Assembly (NCBI GenBank): GCA_964507325.1
Contig: CAZDQL010000117.1
Span: forward strand, 1-18,367
Reading direction: 5' to 3'
Length of the DNA: 18,367 nucleotides
Source of the DNA: CAZDQL01 sp964507325
Lineage (GTDB): Bacteria > Planctomycetota > UBA1135 > GCA-002686595
How positions within the stretch are numbered: position 1 is the stretch's first letter; every line of letters starts with the position of its first letter. Under the pieces are notes generated by a model that saw only the letters and a list, made by a program, of their open reading frames with translations, made no database searches and was not told the DNA's origin. Position numbers and translations under genes: made by a program. Positions 13,519 to 18,367 of this stretch are shown piece by piece.

Positions 13519-14121
13519 TCAGCCGCGGAACGCGGCCTGCACCAACTGGTTCAGGTCCTGCGAGCCCACCTTCTGCGCCGCGCGTTCGACGCGCTTGCGG
13601 GCGTCCCGCTCGCTGAAGCCCAGTGCCACCAGGGCGCCCACGGCGTCTTCGAGCTGGGCGCCGGCACCCTCGACCGCGGGCCCGCGGGCTCCGGGGACCG
13701 CTCCCGCCTCCAGGCCGGCGCCGACGAGCTGCGGCTTGTCGCGCAGGTCGAGCAGGATCTGCTCGGCGGTCTTCTTGCCCACCCCCTTGACGGTCGTCAG
13801 CCGTCGCGCGTCGCCGCGCAGGATGGCGTCCACCAGCTCGGCGCGGGTGATGCCGGAGAGGACCGCCAAGGCCATGGCGGGGCCCACCCCCTTGACCGAC
13901 AGGAGGTGGCGGAAGAGGTCGCGCGTCTCCCGCTCCGCGAAACCGTAGAGGGCGTGGCGGTCTTCGCGCACCACCAGGTGGACCCACAGCCGCGCCCGCT
14001 CGCCCACCGGCGGCATCGCCGTCCCCAGGGGGACCAGCAGGCTGTAGCCGACGCCGTCCAGATCGAGGGTGGCGCTGGCCGCTCCGACGCGCGCCACCGT
14101 CCCCTCCAGGTAGTCGTACAC
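13519..14121 (-). CDS. ruvA: Holliday junction branch migration complex subunit RuvA
   Basis: A 200-aa RuvA, the tetrameric DNA-binding subunit that holds the Holliday junction while RuvB drives branch migration. The N-terminal OB-fold domain (about 1-62) starts MYDYLEGTVA and includes VGY.L.VP and EDRHALYGF. Two helix-hairpin-helix motifs follow: LLSVKGVGPAMALAVLSG (73-90) and LTTVKGVGKKTAEQILLDL (108-126). A flexible Gly/Ala linker (about 131-155) leads to domain III (about 156-200, ALGFSERDARKRVERA), which contacts RuvB. Length is standard. The start is GTG, fixed by alignment with the RuvA N-terminus. It begins 6 bp after the stop of the upstream gene, and the AAGGAG inside the end of that gene lies 12 nt away. 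ruvB and ruvC are not adjacent in this window. Confidence 0.96.
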   Translation of the reverse strand: MYDYLEGTVARVGAASATLDLDGVGYSLLVPLGTAMPPVGERARLWVHLVVREDRHALYGFAERETRDLFRHLLSVKGVGPAMALAVLSGITRAELVDAILRGDARRLTTVKGVGKKTAEQILLDLRDKPQLVGAGLEAGAVPGARGPAVEGAGAQLEDAVGALVALGFSERDARKRVERAAQKVGSQDLNQLVQAAFRG

Positions 14122-14127
14122 GCCCGA

Positions 14128-15486
14128 CTACTTCTCCTTCTCGTCCCCCTTGAGGGACAGCCCGTACTCGGCCAGCTTGTTGCGCAGCTCGAGCAGGGAG
14201 GTGACCCCGAAGTTCGGCATGCCCAGCAGCTCGTCCTCGGTGTGCTGCGTGCAGTCCCCCAGGGTCAGGCAGCCCAGGTTCTCGACGGTGCGGCGGGCGC
14301 GGATCGACAGCTTGAGCTCGCTGATCGGCTTGTTGCGGGGGTCGCTGGGATCGGTGGCGACGGGCTCGGCCGCCTGGGGTCGGGAGACGGAGGCCACCGC
14401 GTCCTCGCGCGGCATCCCCAGCCGCAGCCCCTTCGAGGCCAGGATCTCCTTGATCTCCGCCAGGGACGTCTCCCCGAAATTCTTGTAGGAGAGCAGCTCC
14501 GGCTCGGTCTTACCGACCAGATCGCCGAGCGTCATGATGTCCATCTTGTTGAGGCAGTTGCGCGCCCGCACCGACAGCTCGAAATCCGTGATCGGGATGC
14601 GCAGGATCTGGTTCAGGCGGTCCTCCCGCTTCTCCTGATCCTCGTCGTAGAACATCTCCATCCCCGCCACGGCGTCCGCCAGGAAGAGGCGCGCGCGGCG
14701 GTCGGTGGGGTAGGTGCGGGCGATGCAGTCGTAGCAGGAGGCGGCGTCCTGATCCCGCCCCAGGTCCTCGTAGAGCACGCCCAGGTTCATCAGCACGATG
14801 CGATCGATCGGCAGCATCGCGACCAGCGCCTCGTAGGCCTCCACGGCCAGCTCCTCCAACCCCGAGCGCTCCGCCAGGTGAGCGAGGGAGAAGAGGTTGC
14901 GGCGGTGCGTCGGGTCCAGTTCGCGCGCCTCGAGGAAACCCTCCAGGGCGGCCTGGTGGTCGCTGTTGAGCTCGGCCAGGCGTCCCGCCAGGTAGCGCCC
15001 CTCGGCGCTGGCGGCGAAGCCCTCGGGGGCGGCTTCCAGCGCCGCGGCCAGGCGAGTGGCGGCCCCCCCTTCGTCCTGGACGACCAGATCCGCCTCCAGT
15101 GCGGCGTCCAACTGTGCTCCACGCGGCCGGGGCTCGTCGGGGTAGCGCTCGGAGAGCTGCTCGAAGATGCGGACCGCTTCCGCGGCGCGCCCGGCGGAGA
15201 CCAGGGCCTTGCCGCGGGTGAAGGCCGCCACGTCGTCGTCGGCGTAGGCCTCCAACAAGTTCACGGCCCCCTCGAAGTTCCCCAGCATCCAGAGCCCGAG
15301 GCCCTTCCTGCGCCCCGCTTCTCCCTCGGAGGGCATCGCCTCCACAGCGGCCTCGAAGGAGGCGTGTTCCCGGAAGGTCGCGAAGGCCTTGCTGCGTTCC
15401 TGCAGGAGCGCACCGAAGCTGGGAATCGGATCGCGGGCGAGGTCGAAGAGAGGGATGTCGCCCGCGGGCGTGGTGGTTGACGTCAT
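14128..15486 (-). CDS. TPR-like protein with two RNA polymerase alpha-CTD-like domains
   Basis: A 452-aa cytoplasmic protein. Residues about 55-270 are TPR-like helical repeats (GLWMLGNFEGAVNLLEAY, RGKALVSAGRAAEAVRIFEQ, NLGVLYEDLGRDQDAASCY). Two domains resembling the C-terminal domain of RNA polymerase alpha follow: about 292-357 (ITDFELSVRARNCL...NFGETSLAEIKEILASKGL) and 386-446 (ISELKLSIRARRTV...NFGVTSLLELRNKLAEYGL). Matching E. coli alpha positions, the first keeps Arg265, Asn268 and Cys269 as R307, N310 and C311, and Gly296/Ser299 as G338/S341. The second keeps Arg265 as R396 but has R399 and T400 for Asn and Cys. There is no alpha N-terminal (assembly) domain, so it is not rpoA. This architecture is known in Planctomycetota; its role is unproven but may be DNA binding or transcriptional control. 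ATG at 15486; GGAGG lies 12 nt upstream. It heads an operon with ruvA. Confidence 0.85.
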   Translation of the reverse strand: MTSTTTPAGDIPLFDLARDPIPSFGALLQERSKAFATFREHASFEAAVEAMPSEGEAGRRKGLGLWMLGNFEGAVNLLEAYADDDVAAFTRGKALVSAGRAAEAVRIFEQLSERYPDEPRPRGAQLDAALEADLVVQDEGGAATRLAAALEAAPEGFAASAEGRYLAGRLAELNSDHQAALEGFLEARELDPTHRRNLFSLAHLAERSGLEELAVEAYEALVAMLPIDRIVLMNLGVLYEDLGRDQDAASCYDCIARTYPTDRRARLFLADAVAGMEMFYDEDQEKREDRLNQILRIPITDFELSVRARNCLNKMDIMTLGDLVGKTEPELLSYKNFGETSLAEIKEILASKGLRLGMPREDAVASVSRPQAAEPVATDPSDPRNKPISELKLSIRARRTVENLGCLTLGDCTQHTEDELLGMPNFGVTSLLELRNKLAEYGLSLKGDEKEK

Positions 15487-15569
15487 GGCTGCTTGAGTGC
15501 CTCCAAGTGGGCGCGGAGGCGACCGGGAGCCCCGTGGGGAGCCTTGCACCGGGTGCGAGGAAGTCGGGC

Positions 15570-15599
15570 AGGATAGGGAAGAACGTGGGTACCCGTCAA
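15570..15599 (-). promoter_or_regulatory. Sigma-70-type promoter for the TPR/alpha-CTD-ruvA operon
   Basis: On the minus strand, TTGACG (15599-15594) and TATCCT (15575-15570) are separated by 18 nt, giving 5/6 and 4/6 matches to the consensus boxes. Initiation would fall near 15563, leaving a leader of about 77 nt before ATG 15486. The leader includes a small CTTGCACC/GGGTGCGAG hairpin at about 15543-15559. It is the best -35/-10 pair I found in the window. The rest of the 246-bp divergent gap (15487-15732) has only a weak TAGATT at 15631-15636 that might serve murA. Confidence 0.5.
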
Positions 15600-15732
15600 C
15601 TCGAGGCGGGACTCGGGGGCAGTCGATCGCTAGATTCGGTTTCGGGCAGGCCGTGGCGGGCTCCGTCGCGGCAGGCGCCAACCGCAATCCGCGCCATCCG
15701 ATCCGGGCCCGGGGGGGCCCCTGGGGGGAAGC

Positions 15733-17019
15733 TTGGACAAGCTGATCGTAGAAGGTGGCCGTCCCCTGGACGGCGTCGTCCGTACCGCCGGCTCCAAGAA
15801 CGCCGTGCTGCCGATCCTGGCGGCCTCGATCCTGACCCGCGAGCCGGTCCGCATCCGGCGTGCGCCGCGCCTGACCGACGTGGCCACCATGCTGGAGCTC
15901 CTACGGGCCCTGGGGGCCCACGGGGAGCAATCCGCCGACGGCACGCTGGAGATCTCCTGCGCCGGGGACCTACGCAATTGCGCCCCCTGGGAGCTGGTGC
16001 GCAGGATGCGCGGCTCGGTCTGCGTCCTGGGCCCGCTCCTGGCGCGCTTCGGCCGCGCCGAGGTCAGCTTGCCCGGGGGCTGTGTCTTCGGGGTGCGCCC
16101 GATCGACGTCCACATGAAGGGCCTGCGGGCCCTCGGCGCGCGGGTGGCGATCGAGCACGGTTACGTGGTGGCCGAGGCCCCCGAGGGGGGGCTGGTCGGC
16201 GCGCGCATCCACCTGGCGTCCGCCTTCGGGTCCTCGGTCCTGGGAACCGCCAACGTGATGATGGCGGCCACCTTCGCCCGGGGCACCACCGTGATCGAGG
16301 GGGCCGCCTGCGAGCCCGAGGTGGTCGATCTGGCGGACTGCCTGGTCTCCATGGGCGCGCGCATCTCGGGGCAGGGCTCTCCGATGCTGAAGATCGAGGG
16401 GGTGGACGAGCTCCACGGCACGCAGCACACCGTGATCCCCGACCGCATCGAGGCGGGGACCTACGTCCTGGCCGGCGCCCTCAGCGGGGGGCGGGTGCGC
16501 GTGGTGGACTGCCGCCCCGACCACCTGGGGGCCCTGCTCGATCGACTGTGGGAGGCGGGGTTGCCCTTCGACGCGGGGGAGGACTGGATCGAGACCCAGC
16601 CCCACGATCCCCTCGAGCGGGCTCCGCGGGCGACCGACGTGACCACCCACGCCTTCCCGGGCTTCCCCACCGACCTGCAGGCCCAGTGGATGGCGCTCAT
16701 GACCCGCGGGGATGGGCTGTCGATCATCACCGAGCGCATCTACCCGGATCGCTGGATGCACGTGCCGGAGCTGCAGCGCCTGGGAGCGGAGGCGCGGCGT
16801 CAGGGGAGCGCCACCGTGATCAGGGGGACGGCCGCGCTCTCCGGCGCCCCGGTGACCGCCTCCGACCTGCGCGCCTCGGCGGCGCTGGTGCTGGCGGGCT
16901 TGGTGGCCGAGGGCGAGACGATGGTGCACCGCGTGTACCACATCGATCGCGGCTACGAGCGCATCGAGGAACGCCTGGCGGCCTTGGGGGCCAGCATCCG
17001 CCGCGAGCAGGAGGAGTAG
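15733..17019 (+). CDS. murA: UDP-N-acetylglucosamine 1-carboxyvinyltransferase MurA
   Basis: A 428-aa cytoplasmic enzyme that transfers enolpyruvate from PEP to UDP-GlcNAc, the first committed step of peptidoglycan precursor synthesis. It has K22/N23 in AGSKNAVLP, the catalytic loop cysteine C117 in LPGGCVFGVRPIDVH (the residue that fosfomycin alkylates in other MurAs), D314 in FPGFPTDLQAQ and R380 in ASDLRASAALVLAG. The full-length two-domain inverted alpha/beta barrel is covered (usual length 417-430). The start is TTG, chosen because the family begins MDKL.V.GG and no ATG or GTG is suitably placed; the purine-rich GGGGGGAA just upstream may serve as ribosome binding site. It is divergent from the TPR/alpha-CTD operon. 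Its presence implies that the organism makes peptidoglycan. The motif VRRMRGSVCVLGPLLARFG is standard. Confidence 0.96.
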   Translation: MDKLIVEGGRPLDGVVRTAGSKNAVLPILAASILTREPVRIRRAPRLTDVATMLELLRALGAHGEQSADGTLEISCAGDLRNCAPWELVRRMRGSVCVLGPLLARFGRAEVSLPGGCVFGVRPIDVHMKGLRALGARVAIEHGYVVAEAPEGGLVGARIHLASAFGSSVLGTANVMMAATFARGTTVIEGAACEPEVVDLADCLVSMGARISGQGSPMLKIEGVDELHGTQHTVIPDRIEAGTYVLAGALSGGRVRVVDCRPDHLGALLDRLWEAGLPFDAGEDWIETQPHDPLERAPRATDVTTHAFPGFPTDLQAQWMALMTRGDGLSIITERIYPDRWMHVPELQRLGAEARRQGSATVIRGTAALSGAPVTASDLRASAALVLAGLVAEGETMVHRVYHIDRGYERIEERLAALGASIRREQEE

Positions 17020-17042
17020 TCCAGCGCGGCGCCGGAGGCCTG

Positions 17043-17051
17043 TGCTATAAG
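17043..17051 (+). promoter_or_regulatory. Extended -10 promoter for ffh
   Basis: TGC-TATAAG (17043-17051) matches an extended -10 element (TGnTATAAT) at all but the last base. No -35 is visible, which extended -10 promoters tolerate. Initiation near 17058 would give a leader of about 19 nt before ATG 17077, with no Shine-Dalgarno. It lies in the 57-bp gap after murA, so ffh may be transcribed both from here and by read-through. Confidence 0.45.
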
Positions 17052-17076
17052 ACCGGGTCCACCCCACTCCGGCGTC

Positions 17077-18367
17077 ATGTTCGAGTCCCTCACCGACCGC
17101 TTCGCGAAGTCCTTCTCCTTCTTCCGTGGGAAGCGGGAGCTCACCGAGGAGAACGTCCAGGAGGGGCTCGACGCCGTCCGCAAGGCGCTGCTCGAGGCGG
17201 ACGTGCACTTCAAGCTGGCGCGCGACTTCACCGAGCGGGTGCGGGAGCGGGCCCTCGGGGACCGCCGTCTGCAGGGAGTCGACGCCTCGGACCAGTTCGT
17301 GCACGCGGTCCACCAGGAGCTGGTCGAGCTGATGGGGCCGGAGGACGCGCGGCTGGACCTCCCCGGCGGCGCTCCTGCGGTGATCCTGATGGCCGGGCTG
17401 CAGGGCACCGGCAAGACGACCACCTGCGCCAAGCTGGCCAAGCACCTGGTCGAGAAGCACGCCAAGCGCCCCCTCCTGGTGGCCGCCGACGTCAAGCGCC
17501 CCGCCGCGGTGGAGCAGCTGCGCATCCTGGGGAAGCGCATCGGCGTGCCGGTCTTCCACCGCGAGGGTCAGACCCCGTCCCAGGTGTGCGTGGCGGGGGT
17601 CGCGGAGGCGGTCCAGCGCGGCGCCGACGTGGTGATCCTCGACACCGCCGGCCGGCTGCACGTCGACGACGAGCTGATGGCCGAGGTGGCCGAGATCGCC
17701 CGCGCCACGCGTCCCCACAACCAGGTCCTGGTGGTGGACGCCATGACCGGTCAGGACGCGGTGCGCTCCGCCCAGGCCTTCCACGAGCGCCTGTCCCTGA
17801 CCGGGGTGATCCTGACCAAGCTCGACGGCGACGCCCGCGGCGGAGCGGCGGTCTCGCTGAAGGAGATCACCGGCTGTCCGATCCTCTTCGTCGGCACCGG
17901 CGAGAAGGTCGACGACCTGGAGGCCTTCCACCCGGAGCGCATGGCGGGGCGCATCCTCGGGCTGGGGGACGTGGTCGGGCTGGTGGAGACCGCCCAGGAG
18001 CGCATCGACGAGGAGGAGGCCCAGGCCAGCTTCGAGAAGATGGTCATGGGCTCCTTCACCCTGGAGGACATGCTGGGGATGATCCGCATGGTCCGCAAGC
18101 TGGGGCCGATGAAGAAGGTCCTGGGGATGATGCCGGGGATGGGGCAGCTCAAGGACCTGGACGTCGACGACCGGCAGATGAACCGCCTGGAGGCGCTCTT
18201 CACCTCCATGACCCCGCTCGAGCGCGTGCGACCCGACCTCCTCGACATGAGCCGGCGCCGACGGATCGCCCGCGGCTCCGGTCAGGACACAGGGGCGGTC
18301 AACGAGCTGCTGAAGCGCTTCAAGGGGATGAAGCAGATGATGAAGCAGCTCAACAAGATGGGGCTGG
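17077..18367 (+). CDS. ffh: Signal recognition particle protein Ffh (runs off the window end)
   Basis: The first 430 codons of the SRP54-type GTPase that, with SRP RNA, recognises signal sequences and delivers ribosomes to FtsY at the membrane. The N domain (about 1-95) is followed by the G domain: G1 GLQGTGKT (107-114), a DVKRPAAVEQL segment, DTAGRLHVDDEL (G3) and TKLDGDARGGAA (G4). The methionine-rich M domain carries GMMPGM and the RNA-binding signature SRRRRIARGSG (392-402), then VNELLKRFKGMKQMMKQL. The family normally ends about 10-60 residues further on, so only the C-terminal tail is missing. ATG at 17077 matches the usual MFESLTDR N-terminus. There is no stop codon in the window. FtsY and FlhF are excluded by the M domain. 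Confidence 0.96.
   Translation, partial: MFESLTDRFAKSFSFFRGKRELTEENVQEGLDAVRKALLEADVHFKLARDFTERVRERALGDRRLQGVDASDQFVHAVHQELVELMGPEDARLDLPGGAPAVILMAGLQGTGKTTTCAKLAKHLVEKHAKRPLLVAADVKRPAAVEQLRILGKRIGVPVFHREGQTPSQVCVAGVAEAVQRGADVVILDTAGRLHVDDELMAEVAEIARATRPHNQVLVVDAMTGQDAVRSAQAFHERLSLTGVILTKLDGDARGGAAVSLKEITGCPILFVGTGEKVDDLEAFHPERMAGRILGLGDVVGLVETAQERIDEEEAQASFEKMVMGSFTLEDMLGMIRMVRKLGPMKKVLGMMPGMGQLKDLDVDDRQMNRLEALFTSMTPLERVRPDLLDMSRRRRIARGSGQDTGAVNELLKRFKGMKQMMKQLNKMGL

Noticed and set aside
13906..15480. 524-aa plus-strand open frame over ruvA and the TPR/alpha-CTD gene
   Set aside because: It is antisense to two well-supported genes and has chance-frame composition.
15970..17931. 653-aa minus-strand open frame over murA and ffh
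   Set aside because: It is antisense to two unmistakable housekeeping genes and shows no domain.

Overview
The window is very GC-rich bacterial chromosome with densely packed genes. It most likely comes from a high-GC member of the Planctomycetota, which is an inference from gene content. A 452-aa protein combines TPR-like repeats with two RNA-polymerase-alpha-CTD-like domains. Two large secreted proteins (a seven-bladed FG-GAP propeller with a distinctive C-terminal module, and a parallel beta-helix protein) look like the lineage-specific surface proteins of that phylum. Several starts lack a Shine-Dalgarno sequence, or use GTG or TTG.

Layout. 82-768 (-): secreted EF-hand protein. 943-2382 (+): miaB. 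2371-3366 (-): malate dehydrogenase, overlapping miaB tail to tail by 12 bp. 3367-3862: 496 bp without a convincing gene, holding a long imperfect inverted repeat (3547-3780). 3863-5017 (+): ribD. 5028-6149 (-): secreted thioredoxin-like protein. 6227-8668 (+): large lipoprotein with an HEEGH metallopeptidase-like motif. 8875-10512 (+): FG-GAP propeller protein. 10585-10678: a decayed second copy of the 3' end of the lipoprotein gene. 10705-13173 (+): beta-helix protein. 15486-13184 (-): a tight operon of the TPR/double alpha-CTD protein, ruvA and a 105-aa protein of unknown function. 15733-17019 (+): murA. 17077 to the window end (+): ffh, incomplete.

Housekeeping functions are tRNA modification (miaB), TCA cycle (mdh), riboflavin synthesis (ribD), recombination (ruvA), peptidoglycan precursor synthesis (murA) and protein targeting (ffh). 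They are scattered singly rather than grouped by pathway. Between them lies an accessory stretch (about 8.7-12.9 kb) encoding two exported repeat proteins. Its codon use is visibly less GC-saturated than that of its neighbours, and the duplicated gene-end sequence sits in front of each of the two genes.

The most interesting signals are: (1) the 50-nt-arm inverted repeat upstream of ribD; (2) the duplicated, diverged 3' end of the lipoprotein gene; (3) the duplicated alpha-CTD protein co-transcribed with ruvA; (4) a minus-strand intrinsic terminator with a six-T run lying between two plus-strand genes; (5) a probable leaderless promoter at 6149. No CRISPR array, transposase, integrase, rRNA or tRNA gene was seen. 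Nothing here amounts to a demonstrated new system.
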